Below are positions 32,877 to 47,300 of a stretch of DNA of 64,000 nucleotides, one piece after another. Made by a program: the position numbers and the translations under genes. The stretch is taken from positions 558,001-622,000 of the forward strand of contig KV748195.1 in assembly GCA_001692895.1 (NCBI GenBank), written 5' to 3'. Below the pieces are notes generated by a model. That model ran no database searches, had not been told where the DNA came from, and worked only from the letters and a program-made list of their open reading frames with translations. The DNA is from Cenococcum geophilum 1.58. Its lineage: Eukaryota; Ascomycota; Dothideomycetes; Gloniales; Gloniaceae. Position 1 is the first letter of the stretch. Every line of letters starts with the position of its first letter.

Positions 32877-33454
32877 TTATAGTTCTTCTCTAATACCAAT
32901 TCTTTAAACACTTTGTTTTCTTAAGAGTTTTAGGATCTATCTGCATTTTCTTCTATAATACTATATAACGTCCTCCTAAAAAGACTCTTTCTAGCTTATT
33001 GCTTATTGCTAGAATTAAGAGAATTTCGATTGCTATAAGCGAGAGCCGTAGCTAGCGCTTTTGTTGCTGTTCTTAAGACCACTACTAAAGTGCAGTTATT
33101 AAAATCTTATACGGCGTCTTAGAGATAAAGTCCTTATACTCGTCCTGACTTTTTGGTCGAAATATTATGCTATTAAGATCCTCGGCAATCTTATTAAACT
33201 GATTAAGGTCTTAAGCTAGAGCTAGAGCTAGCTTTTTATATAACAATATACTTCTAAGCGTAAAACTCCTATTCCGATATCTTTCCTAAAGCTCTTTAAC
33301 GCTGTTAAGTGCAGGCTTACGCTACTCCTTCTTCTAAACCTGCTTAATATATCTTATATAATGGGCTAGATAAAGAATAAGTGCAGCGGCGTAAAGGGGC
33401 GAGTTATCTATTTTATGGTAATACCTATTAAAGGTATTCTAAGCATTTCTAATG
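32877..33454 (-). pseudogene. hAT transposase, C-terminal dimerisation part
   Basis: This is the minus-strand continuation of the transposase at 41,436-42,931. It shows the hAT C-terminal pattern: NSPLYAAALILYLAYRTRYI, then KPALNSVKELQERYR, and near the end IEILLILAISN, ERVF and KCLKNWY. These are hallmarks of the hAT dimerisation region. RIP-type stops are present. A 9-bp minisatellite follows towards the terminus. Confidence 0.82.
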
Positions 33455-33875
33455 TGTAACGGAACCTTATAGCAAGTACTACAATGGGTTCTGTCAATGG
33501 GCTAGGTATATAGGTATTGCAAGTAAGTCAACAACGTAATAATAACTAGTGGAGTGGTTGCCTAACAGATTAACTCCAATTATATTCTGAGAATCACTAT
33601 AAGAAAGGAACTATTTAGGTAGGGACTAAGGGTCCTTAAATATACAACCGTACTCCTATAAAATCCTTCTTATATATAATATACGTGTTATATATAAGGT
33701 ATATAAGTTCCTCTTATTCCTTTTGTTTAATACGTAGTATATTATATAACTTGCTTACTATTCTTTATTATATAGTTCTACTGGCTCCATCCTAGACCGT
33801 GCTTATATTAACTAACTAGCTTCTTTTAACTCCTCTCTAAGTAGTTATAATATTGTACTTAAAGCGTCCGTAATA
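33455..33875 (-). repeat. 3' LTR of element E
   Basis: 421 bp, running TGTAACGG to CCGTAATA. It matches 41015-41435 end to end. Confidence 0.9.
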
Positions 33876-36800
33876 CCATCTCCCTCCTCTTTATTTTCGT
33901 CCTTAAAGATTCCTAGCATCTCTAAGTTGTTTACTAGAGGTATAATGGCCGTCTAATTAATTTAGTTAATATTGTTATTTATTATACCTAAAGCGTCTTC
34001 TTCTTTATACGCGCAACGTTATACCCGTACTATTGCTGCTATATTATTACTTGGTAAAATTATACTATCTTTGTATTCTTATTGTGCAAAAGAGGGGTTA
34101 GTTTGCGTTACGCTGGCGAGTCCTTCGTCTCGGCAACCATCCTCTTGCTTAGAGTGTACTAAAGTAAACGTTTGTTCCTCTTGTGACGTTCGTTCTACTT
34201 CTAACGCTAAATATACGCGTCCTATAACTCTTAATAGTCTCTAAGTTCCCTAAGTAATTTATTATAGGGTTTTATGTTTAATCTGCTGCTGCGAAGCTTA
34301 ATAGTAACCTGGCGTAGGCCCTTGCTAAGTTTAAGCGTTCTTAAGATGCGGAATAGAAAGCCCTAGATGCTCGTATCGCGGCATCTACTCGGCTACTTCG
34401 TCTTAAGAAAGTATATAAGAAGGTCCGTTTTAAGGAGTAGAAACTTATAAAATAAGGTCTATAGGAACTTAGTAATAAGAGAACCAACTCTCTTCCAGTA
34501 AGGGGAATAACTCTAAGTAGTTTAGCAGTCGCTCTTCCTGGGTCCCCCTTAGGTAACTCATTCTTTGGCGATTCTTCTTTATTAATATTGCCTAACCTAT
34601 TCTCTTCTAATACTCCTATACCTTTCCTATAGCATTCTTTAAATTCTTTAGTAGTTCCTAGGTAGTCTTATTATAGCCTATTTACTTAACCTCGTACTAT
34701 ATTTTATTATTAATATCCTTATAACTAATAATCTTCAAAACTTACCATTTATCTTCTTCTTATCCTCTATATATATCTACCTTATAGACTAGTAGCTTAA
34801 CATTCCTATATACTAGCTCTAGCATTACAATATGCTATATAGGGTAGATCTTCATTTTAGCTAGTAGGTTTAACTTAAATATAACCAATGAAATTCTTTA
34901 CGTAATTTTGAAAGGTCCTAGTTTAACATAGTCTAACTTTTTACTTAGTTATTAACTCTTAAAATTCTTATATAGTAGCCATACTTTATTTCCCTCCTTA
35001 AGATCTAGTCCCTTAGATCTCTTAGCGTCGTAGTATCTTTTTATTCTCTGTTATACTACCTTAGCTGTTTCTATAAGGTTTATATAAAGATTTATTAAAG
35101 TCTCCATTTTCTGCTTAGCTATACTACTTGTCTTCTTTGCTTAATATAGCAATAATAATATTCTTAGCTTATATCTATAATTCGCCTTAAATAGTAAAGT
35201 ACCTATTCCTTTCTGTGGTGTTGTATTATATATAAACTATATAACTAGTAACAGTAATACCTAATTATTCTATATATAATTGATATAATGCCTTAGATAC
35301 TGCTCTAGTATCTAATTTAATCTTTCCGTTTAACCGTCTATCTGCGGATAATATATAGTAGAAGTTGCTGCTTAAACTCCTTACTCCGCTAAAAATACCT
35401 CCTAAAATGCTACTACGAATCTTAGATCTCTGTCTAATATAATCTTATTTAATACTCCATATCTTATAAACACTTCTTTAATATAGATTCTAGCGACATC
35501 TTCCGCTAAAATTTCTTCTATATACGCTATAAAGTATCCCCACTTCGTAAGCTTATCTACTATTACTAAGATCGCGTCATAATCTTATCTAGTAATAGAA
35601 TATCTTAACTTTAGTAACTTAATAATAAAGTCCTATAATATAACCTCCTATAGTCTCTCTGGTATTTTAATAGGTTATAGCCCTTTATATGGCTTATGCC
35701 TTATTAGTTTATTCCTTTAGCAATCTAAATACTCTTTAATAACCTTCCTAGCTATCCTCTAGATTCTATTAATAATATACTCCTCCTAAAGTCTTAACAC
35801 TAAGCCTATAGCTCCGTTATGTCCTTAAGTTAGTCCCTTATAGAAATCTTCCATAAAGTTCTCTACTATGCTTCTTAAGATATACTTTACTTCTTAGTTT
35901 TTGTATATATCCATTTATAGATCTTCTAGCTATACTTTTAGAATTCTTTATACCTAAAAGCTTTTTAGTATCTTATAGACTCTTTCTAACTTATTTTCTT
36001 AAGTTGCTATAATCTTTGGATAATTGTACCTAATTAATCCATCTATATCTTTTCGCAGTAAAGCCCCTAATGGCTTTTTATTATTTTATAGTTTAGCTTT
36101 TTAACCTAACGCATTGGCTCGCGTATTATCTATACCCTTAGTATACTAAATCTTAAAATGGTATTCTATAAGTATCTCCGCCTATCTAACCTATCTTTAG
36201 TTAAGTTCCTTTATTATTAGAAATCCTATTAGGTTCTTATAATCCGTTTTAACTATAAATAGTTTTTCTATACCTTATAAGAATGCTCTCTATTTCTTTA
36301 ATGCTGCAATTATACCTAATAACTCCTTATTATAGATGTTATAGTTTAACTCTAGTAGTGTTATCTTCTGACTATAGTATACTACTAGGTGCTATTTATC
36401 TAGATACTTTTATATAAAGTATGCTCCTAGTATAAAGTCTAATATATCTATTTCTACAACCGTCTCTAGTCTTAGTTAATAGATTTTAAGAACTGGCTCC
36501 TAGGTAAATAACCTCTTAACTTCCTTAAATAGTTCTTATTATTCCTTTCCCCATAACTATAGTTCTTCTTTCTTTGTTAATTGCGTAAATGGCTTAATAT
36601 CCTTTAACTATTACGCTATAAACCTTCTATAGTAATTATAAAACCTTAGGAACGATCTTAACTGTATAACGTTCTCTAGTTCTTACTAATTTACTATAGC
36701 CTTAATCTTTTTTAGATCTATGCTAAGTTAGCCTAGTTTAATAATAAATCTAATAAAATCGGTCTTCCTAGTTAAAAACTCGCATTTCTTAATTGCTACT

Positions 36801-39800
36801 AGCATCTGTTCTTCTTATAGTCTCTTTAAGACCTATTTAATGTGTTCTCTATATTCTTCCTTAGTTATTAAGTAGATAATAATATCGTTAAAATATACTA
36901 TAACAAATTTATCTAAGTATTCTCCTAATATATTGTTAATTCGCTTTTAGAATGTTACTAGTACGTTTATAAGCCTGAATTATATAACTAATAGTTTATA
37001 CAATCCTTCCTTTAACCTAAAGGCTGCCTTCTATTTATTACCTTCCTTAATTCTAATCTAATAGTACGCCTATCTTAAATCTATCTTTATAAAGATTTAT
37101 ATATTGCCTATCCTATCTTAGATTTCGCTAATTAAGGGTAAAGGATACCTATCCTTTCTTATAATGCTGTTTAACTATCTATAGTTAATACATAGCCTTA
37201 GTTTACTATTTTTCTTTAGTATAAACAGTACTAGATAACCCGCTAATAACTGCGATAGTCTAATGTATCCCTTTTATAAGTTTTCTTAAATAAACTCTTT
37301 TAGCGCTCTACCTTCTTCTTTAATAAGCTTATAAATTAGAAAAAACCTTAGACTTATTCCTAGTTCTAATTCTATTTTATAGTCCTATACTATATACTCT
37401 AATAGCTTTTTACTTCNTAGTAACTATAGTTTCTTACCGTACTTATGGTATCTCTTTAGTATATAGCTTAGTCCTTTTTCTATTTTCTCGTAGGTCGCTC
37501 CTGCTTAGTACTATATTAACTTAGCTTATTATTACATCTTGCGGCGTTAAGTATCCCTAATATTAACCTAACCTATAATCTAATTAATCTTTAGATTGTA
37601 TTCCTATAACTAAGGCATTCCTAGTACTGCCTTATTATTCCCTAATGGTAATATATTAAAAGACATCTTAGTCTATCTCCCTTTAATAGTTAACTAAATA
37701 GGTCCTATTTTAAGATTAATAATGCCTCCTCTATAGGCTATCAGATCTCCTAAAATTATTACTAATAGGTAAGGATATTCCTTTTTCCTATATAGTAATC
37801 CCATTCTTTTAACTACTGCTAGCGAGATATAGTTCTTTATTGCTCCACTATCTATTAATACCTCAAACTATTAATCTTACTACTTAACTCGTAAATTTAG
37901 GTATTATCCTTAAATTCCTTTAAGGGTCTAAGGCTCTACTACTAGTTCCCTCTAGTCCTATAGGCCTCTACTTTTCCTAACTATTAGCTGCTTAATCCCG
38001 TTTATACTTAATCTAACTTAGGCTAATATTTAGTTCGCTTTTTGTTTTTAATATACTATAAATACGTATTTTTTAGGCATTCCTACCACTATTGTCCATC
38101 TAGGTATTCTTCTATAAGAAATCTTTTTAGTTAAAGTATTAAGTCCCTTTATTTTTAAACCTCTACTAGGTACTAACTATATATATACTTAACGTTTTAA
38201 TATTTCGCCTTATCCGTCATCTAATACATTATTATTAAATACTTCCAATTTTTGTCCTTAGGTGCTCTATGCATGTTATATATATTATCTATATATACTA
38301 TCCACGATAGTATATAATATGCTTAGTGTCTTAGGTTAACTCTCGGCTTATCTTTATCCTTAAGTTTAAACCTTTTATATATTAATCTAAGCGTTATAAC
38401 TTTATTTATAGGTACTAAGATTTATCTTTCACTTTTTTAGTCCTCTAATTGCTCCTTTAGATCCTTTAACATTATAATTAAGGCTCCTTTAATATATATT
38501 ATAGCCTTCTCTATAATCGGGTGGTCTTAGATAACTTTTTTATCTAGCTATATATAGAAATCTTCCCACTCGTTATTGTGTCGTTATTTATACTACTTTT
38601 AGTATAGCCCTTTAAGTATATATAGCTCGTCTATAAGGAAATATCTCTTTATTACTGTATCGTAATAGCCTTTTATATATCGTTCCTTAAACCTAGTTAG
38701 AATCCCTAAATCCTCTTCTTGTTCTAGTTCGGTAAGCTACTTAGCTCTTAGTATACCTGCTTTAGGCCTATTAGTGATTCTTTATATAGGTGCTCTGTCC
38801 CTTATACGTCCTAATATACTAGATCTCTTATCTAGTTTCTATTCTTGCTATATAGCAATTCTCGCTCTAAATTCTGCCATAGTTTCTTTCCTTTCGCGTC
38901 TTATAAGTAGATCCTTAAAGTCTTCATACTTCTTAATCTTAGTATTAACTTTTCGATCTTTAGGCTAAACACTATATTCCTCTAATAAGTCCTCTAGGTT
39001 TATATACTTGTCTCCTAATCTAACTACTATTTATATTATAGATTCCCTAATCTATAAAGAAGCCTCTTGCCTCTTACTTATAGGTACCCTTATTTATTCT
39101 CCAAATCTTTAGTCCCTTAGATTCTTTAATCTTAAGCTCGCTTCTAACTTAAGCTTAGCTCCCACCTTAGTCTAATTAGGCGTCTAAGGTGTTCTTATCT
39201 TATCCTAAAAGTCTTATGCCTTTAGGAAACTCTATCCTAAGCTTATTTATATATCTTTAAACTAAGCTACTACTCTACTCTATCGGTTTTCGTCTATTAT
39301 GGGTCCTTAGGTATACCTCATCTCATTTTAAGAATCTTAGTCGTCTCTTATCTCGTCTTAAGAATCTTAAGCCTTTAGCCTTTTACCTTTATCAAGTGGT
39401 AAGCTAGCACTAGCAGTCGTCTGCTTGCTTAATCTTCTTTAGATATTACTCCTTCTATCTTATAAAGCGATAAATGCCGTATCTAATGGTGTTATAATGC
39501 CCGTTACTAAACCTTACTCTATAGTGGTCTTAGTCTCTACTTCTATCGCGTTATTAAGGTTTAGATACCCCTAGTTAGTTCCTTTACTATCCTTATTGCT
39601 GCTAATTAATAAGTACTCTAACTCCATTATTATTATTACTAATTACTATCTATACGTTGCTATAATATCTTAATCTAGCTTATAGAGTTAATCTTATTCT
39701 TTATCTAACTCTCTAGTTCCTTTAAGTCCTTTTAACTTTAGCTCTTATGGCTAATAGCTTGCGTTATACTTAGCGTCTTTATAAATTTGACATGCGTTAT

Positions 39801-41014
39801 TATAATAAAACGCAAAACTTCTAATTAAACACTCTTTTGTTCCTCGCAGTACACTATTGTCCCTTTATACGTATGTGTCTTCTGCTAGTTAGGTTCCCTT
39901 TATTATATAGTAACTCTAACTATCTTTATAATCCCTCGCGAAATGCCCTTATTTCCTACAATTTATATAAGCTCCGTTTCTAAACCATTAACTTTACTAT
40001 AAAGTCCGCCTAAACGTCTTCTACTACTAAGATCCCTGGTTTAGCCTATGCTCCTTAGTCCTATAATCACTAGATCCTTAACCTTTAGGTTTTTATAGTT
40101 TTTTACTTTATCTCTTATAGGTTTCTTTAGTACCGCTTAGGTCTATTAGCTCTGCACTATACCATAGTTTCTAACTTAGCTTTGGTTGTTGCGTACTCTA
40201 CGCCTTATATAACTATAGAACTCTATCCTAACCCTTCTTAGCCTGTTCCCTTTAGTAGATCCTATTATTAATCTTTATTACTTAATCTATTAATTCCCTT
40301 AGGGTGTCTGCATCTTCTATTAAAATAATTACATCCTAAACTTTAGCCTTAAGTCCCTGTTTATACTGTGCCATAAGCGTCTTATTATTCCACTTAACTT
40401 ATATTGCTAGCGTTTGGAACTGCGTTGTATATTTAATTGCTAAGGTTTATTACGTAATATTTTAGAGTTTTCTTTCCGCCGTAGTTATTACCTTTAGATT
40501 TCTGAACATTTATATAAGTCGCTTTATAAATCCGCTCTAGCTTAAGAACATAAACCGTACTTCTTAGTTTATAGTCGTTATTCTATTTACTTATATCTCT
40601 ATAAGGTAAGGCTTAAACCATTTAAGTACTCTTCCCGATAAGAACAATCCTGCGTACGCTACTTAATCTATAGGTATTAGTAGCTTAGCTCCTTTCTATA
40701 AAACCTTAAAATGTATTTATATAAGGAATCCTTTAAACTTCAATCTCTCCCCTAAGAATCTTTTAATTAAAGGTAACTTAATCTTTACTGCTCCTATCCC
40801 ATTAATCCTATTTTCAAGTATTACGTTATTTTCCGTTAACTGATTAACTATCTCTTGCAACTGTCTAACCGTCACTAGTTGCTGTAAGTCAGTGTCTGCC
40901 ATACTAATGTCGTTTCCTAATCTTGAGGTAGTTGCCGCCGTCAATGGCGTTGTAGTGGCTGCTTTTAGTGGCATGTTATTCGACTTCTTAAAACCGTAAC
41001 TATGGTAGTAATTA

Positions 41015-41435
41015 TATAACGGAACTTTATAGTAAGTACTATAATAGGTTTTATTAATAGGCTAGGTATATAGGTATTATAAGTAAGTTAATAACGTAAT
41101 AATAACTGGTGGAGTGGTTGCCTAATAGATTAACTCTAATTATATTCTGAGAATTACTACAAGAAAGGAACTATCTAGGTAGGGACTAAGGGTCCTTAAA
41201 TACATAACCGTACTCCTATAAAATCCTTCTTATACGTAATGTACGTGTTATATATAAGGTACGTAAGTTCCTCTTATTCCTCTTGTTTAATACGTAGCAT
41301 ATCATATAACTCGCTTACCATTCTTCATCACATGGTTCTACCGGCTCCATCCTAAACCGTGCTTGCATTAACTAACTAGCTTCTTCCGACTCCTCTCCAA
41401 GTAGTTATAACATTGTACTTAAAGCGTCCGTAATA
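41015..41435 (-). repeat. 5' LTR of element E
   Basis: 421 bp. The inner part is less RIP-altered than the other copy (more C and G retained at about 41,290-41,410). Confidence 0.9.
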
Positions 41436-42931
41436 TAATGCGCTTAGAGAACTCCTTATCAGATATATACTCCTTCTATTATATAATATTAGCTAAATTA
41501 GGAAATAGAGAGGGGAGATAAACTAACTTAGGATTTATTAAGGTGCTTAATTATAATATCTATTATAAAGAGTACATTCTTAAGCGTTGCTTTATATCCT
41601 TAACATTTTAGGGTTGCTTAGTGGAATATTTAAAGAAAACTTTTTATTATACGAAGCGCCTCGCAGTCCTTTAGACTAAGATAGTCCTTTTTAAGTATAT
41701 TAAGGTTATGCTTAGTATACGTATTAAAGGCAGACTCTTTCTAAATTGCTACGCTGAGTATAAAATACTAGCTATTCTATCTCGTACGATTATTAAGCGG
41801 AATTCTTCTCCCTATAAGGCCTTTAAACTCCCTTATATAACTAGCTAAGCTATAGGTATATATAGTAATGTTATAAAGCTTTTTAAGTGCGCCAAGTTTC
41901 TAAAATATATTACTTTTCTCTTTCTCCTCTTTTAGATCTAACTCTTTTCCTTCTTCGTACGACTTAATATTATTAAGACTAATTAAGTTTTTAAAGAGGA
42001 AAGCTTATATAGTAAGGTTAAGAATATAGCCCTAACAGCGGATTCGTTGGTAAATAGGATTTTATTTAATTTCTTCTTCCTAAAGAAGCTAGTCGCTTAT
42101 TATACGATAAAGCTTATTATTTATAGTATGGTTATTAGATATAACGGCACCCAGCTTTTATATAATCCCGTAGTCCTTAAGTACTAAAAGGAGAGTATTC
42201 TATTACTTGTCCCTACTATAAGAGGCTACCGTATAAAGGCCGAGAAGAGCGTTTATAAGCTTTTCCTGGCTATTAATAAAATAGCCGCAAATTATAAGGA
42301 GAAGGTAATTATTTAGAGAGGTCTAGATATTAACGGAGAGATAAATACTTATTAGTGCAGACTGCAGCCTCTTTTATATAATATCCTTTTATAATAGCTA
42401 TAAGTTATAAATCTTTTTACTAACTACTAAATGGGCTATAGTTATATGGCCGTCTACTTTAGGATTAATTAACTGTAGAAGAATATAGAACTCTAGCTAC
42501 TCGACTATCTAAAATAGTAAGTTTTATATAACAATTAATGTAATAAGGGCCTTATTAATAACTTCCTTATTTAGGACCGCTTGGAGTACTTCTAAATCTA
42601 GCTCTTCTGTCTTATTTTAAGACGACGCTTTAAGGTAAAGGTCTTTTAATTAATCCCGTATTGCTTCTTTCATATAACTAGTTTTAGGCTTAACTATAAT
42701 ACCATACTTTAACGCTAAGTGGTTTTAGAAGTTGGAAGTTAACTGTGTAGCGTATAACTCTATACAATGTTTATAATAGAATAAAAGACGGGCTTTTTTA
42801 TTTTATATAGGCTTATTACTACCTAGTGGACAGGCATGCTCCTATATTAAAAGGGCTGAGCAACCTCTTATATTTTTTAATTTAGAGGTATTAATAGAGT
42901 TAAGAGCTTCTAATTCTACTTCTAAAGCCAT
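41436..42931 (-). pseudogene. hAT transposase, N-terminal and central part
   Basis: The minus-strand frame starts at an ATG at 42,931. It has a BED-finger-like region (ALLI-EHACPLGSNKPI, then NHLALKYGI) and the catalytic core region (INALLGLYTVASYS, LLLVLKDYGI, IRC-GHI type). Many W and Q codons have become TAG/TAA, so it is dead through RIP. The frame breaks off at 41,436 where a Ty3 element begins and resumes at 33,454. Confidence 0.8.
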
Positions 42932-44126
42932 ATTTATACGATAATAAGGAAGAAGAAGGCGACAGAAAATTTATTTGGGGTATGCTAAGACTTATCGCGA
43001 TAAGATTTATCTAAAACCACCCTGCCCCTTACCCTCCTGCGAACCATTACGGACCTATTAATCGCCTTTACGGACTATTATAAGACCTTTTAAACTATTA
43101 CGGACCCGTTATAAGACCCCCTCCACCCGCTATAAGCTCCTTTTAACCCGTTACAGTTTATATAGATATACTACGCTATATAATATGGCAGATATAAGTA
43201 AGTAAATTAATAAGGGTTAAAAGAAGTGGAGTTAGGGAGTTGACCTTACGTCTATAAATACCGTTAACGACTATATTAATTTTAAAACCCTTAAATACGG
43301 AAAATTTAAGCTTTTAAATGACGATCTATGGGAATAATATAAAGAAGACTTTACGGACTTTACGGAAGCTATCTTTAATGCTTGCAACCTTATAGCTACC
43401 TACAACCTATAAACCCTCTTGCGTAACTAAGGTGTATAGGTTAAAAAGGACAGGCGAGTTACTATTATACGGTTTCTGTACGATATACTACGTAAGGAGG
43501 ACCAAATGGAACAGACTAAAGGGTGGATCTTGGATTATATCAAAACCAGCGGACTCTTTGCCTCTTTTAAACTTAATAGAATCTCCGGTCTTATAGACGA
43601 CCTATTTAACTAAATTTGTCCTATAGACTAAAGAGATATTAGAATTAATCTTACGGGCTAAAGTATACCTAGTACTTAAGTTACAAACTATAATACTCCC
43701 GTAAACTAAAATACGGACTAAAACCCTTCTATTACTTAAGTTATAGATCTATAAACTACCTAAGTAAAGACCTATAGTAAGGAGCTAGCTAACCTAGCTA
43801 AGCTCTATACCGATAAATCTAAGTATAGCGGTAAAAATAACAACTTTAACTTTAAACTGACTATCTTTACGGACCTCTGTTAGAAGGCTAATATTTCTAA
43901 ATAGGAGTTTAGCTAAGCCTACTCTACTATACTACGCGGCCTAGCCCTTAACCACTATTATACTAACCTTAAGAGCAACCCCCTTAGTGCTCCCTTTAAT
44001 AAGCTATATAAAGCTATACGTAACTACTTTAAAGGGCTAGAATATAAGCGTAACATCCTTATATAATAGAATGCGATTAAGTTACGGACCGTAATTAATA
44101 AGAATACCGAAAAATCGACTATAGAG

Positions 44127-44339
44127 TGTAACGGCGCTATTGCACGTTACCTGCTAAATTCTGCTATATTCTACCAACCTATGATTAGCCCGCCTAAAGC
44201 TAGCGCCTTAGCGGCTTACCCTATATATTTGTTTACATCAGTCCTAGCAACCCCTTTTTTCCTTCTCTTTAGCTTAGTATCTTTATAATATAGTATTCGT
44301 TTAAGCTTTAGTTTAGAGGCATTTATTTAAGCCGTAATA
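44127..44339 (+). repeat. 5' LTR of element B
   Basis: 213 bp, starting TGTAACGGCGC. It has a colinear match to 50102-50314. Confidence 0.92.
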
Positions 44340-47300
44340 TTATACTACGCTTACCCTACCCTACCTGGGAAGGCCTCAATAATATCCTACCCCAAAGATC
44401 TTTATCTGCAACGACGCATTAACACGCTATACTTAGATACTAAAACAACTCTATATTGCCTGGGAAGGCCTAGATAATATTTTACTTTATAAGCTAGACA
44501 GGACTAGACCTATACCCCCAGAATTAAAACTAAAGCATATAATACCGACGAACCTTAGGAAGCTAATAATAGCACCTAAAGCAAGCTTATCTAAGAGAGC
44601 TGCCTCTACCCGAGAGGAACCTAAGATCCAACTAGGATCAGAAATCGAAGATAATGATAATATTGTAGACATACGTGAGCAGATTTACGCCCTCGCAGCC
44701 AGCTAGGAAGCCAATTGTCTTAAAGTAAGAAATATATAAGAGACCCTATAAGAGATCCTAGAAAGCTTTACAGCCCTATAAAATAGCCTAGCTTCCCCTT
44801 TTTAAAGCCCTAGCTAACCTGTTTACTCTACTAAATGCGATATACTAGGGAGTACGGATACAATAATAAAGTAATTAAAGTCCGTTAAGCTCCCTAACCC
44901 CCTACTACTATCTAACGGGATAGACCCTACCTTTAAAAATTAGAGGATTTAAGTATAAGGAAAGCTCCGCGTTAACTATAACTATTTCCTTTCTAAAGAA
45001 GCCAAAATACTCTACCTCTTTGGTTAAACCACTGGGGACGTCTAACGGCACCTTTAAGCCAAGTTTAAGGACGACTCCCCTATCCGATTTATATCTGTTA
45101 ATAAGATAATACGGCACCTAGCGGCTATCTATATTAACCCAAACAAAGTATAGGATGCCTGTTATAACTATAATCGCCTAATAATAAAACTAAACTAACC
45201 CTTTGCTAAATTCTAGATTTAATTCCTATACCTTATAGAAGAAGGCTAGGTTCCCCTTAAGAACTACTAATTAGACCTATACAATAAGCTAATAATCCGC
45301 CTATAAGAAAAGATTGCTATAACCTTAAATAACCTACTAACCTATAAAAGACTCGCAGCTTATTGCTTATTATTAGACTTAGAACTAAAGCGGATTAATG
45401 CCTACCCTAATTAGTAAAAGCAACTCTATAATAATCGGAACTCGCTAGCTATACCTATAGGAGCTAGAGCAGGAAGATAAGTTATAACTACTTTTACGCT
45501 AAAGGCGGTTATAACTACGCACTAGTAAGCCTCGCCTGATTAGTTATATACTACGCCATTAACTAGTATTCGCCGTAATACTCTAATTAACCCTACCTTG
45601 GCTACGTACTACAACTATAATAAGTAGGGTTACTTTGCCTTACTCTACCCGGAGCTAAAGGATATAGGCAATATTAAAGAGATAGAGGAAGGAAAAACGT
45701 CTAATAAGTCGGGAAAAGAAAAACCCTAGGGAAAGACTCCCCCTTAGGGTACCCTATTAATCTTAAAGAGATTAATCTTAGTTAATTAATAGGTGGAAAG
45801 CATTTTACGGTTTTATATATAGTATTTTAAAATAGATATAGAGTTAATATAACCGCCCTTATTAATACTAGAGTAAATAGCTTTACCTTTATAAATACTG
45901 CCTATGTAAATAATGTTACCAAGTTTCTAAATACAGAAGCCATCCAACTAGAGAAGCCTATTTAGGTAAAAGGCTATAACGGCTAAGCCGGTTAGCCTGT
46001 TACCCATATCTTAAAGTTATATATTGCTCTTAACGGACGACGCTAATATAGTATCCCCTTTTATATCCTAAACCTAGGGTCCTATAATATAATCCTTAGA
46101 CAAAAATAGATGTCCTATTTTAATATTTAGTTAAATATATAATAAAGATAGTTTATCTAGCCGGAGGATAGACTAAGGTTACCCTCCTTTATTAGGGAGA
46201 TCCGAATTAACTATAAGACACTAGCCGTAAGGGCTAACCCTACCTACTAGTAGGATGTCCAGGCCTATAACCTAGCCTTTGCCTAAGAAAACGCCTGCTG
46301 CGAAGCTAGAAAGAACTCTATATTAATAAAGATACTCTTCTAAAGCGCTATATTTAAAGAGGACTCTATATATAGAAGCGGGATAGATAGTAACGTATAT
46401 AACGTCCAAATTGCATAAATCTAACTAGTATAAAAAAGAACGTATTAATAGGATATAAGGGATGACCTTTAAAAGATACAATAGGAGCTAAAAGGGGTAA
46501 TAATAACGCTAGTACCCTGGAAGTCCCTAAAGTTACATACGCCCCTATTATTAGGCAACCCCCCCACTATAGATATTGCTGCAATTAGCGCTATAGCGTT
46601 CTATTTTAATATATACTAGAAGGATAATAAGGTCTTTATAATAAGCCTATATAAGATTAACTAAATTATTAATAATAGAGAGGAAAGGCTAGCTAAGGAA
46701 ACCGATAAGGAACTAGTTAAATACCTTCTTTTTACTATTTATATAGACTATAAGGATATATTCTTAAAGGCGGCCTTAGATAAGTTACCCCCCTACCGGA
46801 CATATAATTATAAGATTTAATTAAAAGCCAATAACTTACTAGGCTATAGCCCCCTCTACTATTAATTAATGGATAAGCTAAAAGTAATAAAGTAGTACTT
46901 AACTAACAACCTGGATAAAGGGTTTATTAAGCCAAAATAAGCCCCTTTTATTTCCCCTATCCTATTTATAAAAAAGCCTAATAGAGGCCTTCGTTTTTAT
47001 ATTAACTATTAAAAGCTAAACGCTATTACTTAAAAGGACTAGTATCCTATTCCTTTAATTAATGAGACCCTTATACGTCTAAGCTAGGTAAAGATCTTTA
47101 CTAAACTTAATATCTGCTAAGCTTTTTACCGAATTAGAATAGACCTTACATCTAAAGATTTAACAACGTTCCGTACCTGTTATGGTTCCTATAAATATAA
47201 AATTCTTCCTTTTAAACTAATAAACGGACCGGCTATATACCAAAGGTATATAAATAACGTTCTTTTTAATTACCTTAATAAATTCTGCACGGTATACCTA

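Larger units (their letters stand above)
33455..41435 (-). mobile_element. Ty3/gypsy LTR retrotransposon (fossil), element E
   Basis: The element is 7,981 bp on the minus strand, with equal 421-bp LTRs (5' LTR 41015-41435, 3' LTR 33455-33875) and a perfect target duplication TAATG (33,450-33,454 and 41,436-41,440). A purine-rich tract (AAAGAGGAGGGAGATGG on the minus strand) abuts the 3' LTR. Gag begins just inside the 5' LTR (about 40.97 kb) and the reverse transcriptase block is near 36.9 kb; RNase H and integrase follow towards 35 kb. The order RT before integrase makes it Ty3/gypsy. It is broken by many dozens of RIP-type disruptions. It sits inside the hAT element F, so it is younger than F. 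An ambiguous base lies at 37,417. Confidence 0.9.
32546..43024 (-). mobile_element. hAT DNA transposon (element F), split by a Ty3 element
   Basis: Terminal inverted repeats begin CAGGGTGGTTTT (left copy TAGGGTGGTTTTGGATAA from 32,546; right copy the reverse complement ending at 43,024). The 8-bp target duplication is CCCCTTAT (32,538-32,545) and CCCCTTAC (43,025-43,032), again one transition apart. An 8-bp duplication and this terminus fit the hAT superfamily. Without the inserted Ty3 element (33,455-41,435 plus its 5-bp duplication) it is about 2.49 kb. It lies in the 5' leader of copia element D. Confidence 0.9.

Noticed and set aside
32637-32882. Open frame rich in Tyr/Cys/Gly
   Set aside because: Translation of the 9-bp minisatellite gatattgcg, with ambiguous bases. 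Not a gene.
33972-34244. Ninety-codon plus-strand open frame
   Set aside because: It lies inside the minus-strand Ty3 element E and has no recognisable domain.
41436-42931. Plus-strand reading with few stops, briefly considered as another gene family (including a DUF3435 recombinase)
   Set aside because: The minus strand carries clear hAT transposase motifs, matched by 8-bp duplications and terminal repeats; the plus-strand pattern is a shadow.
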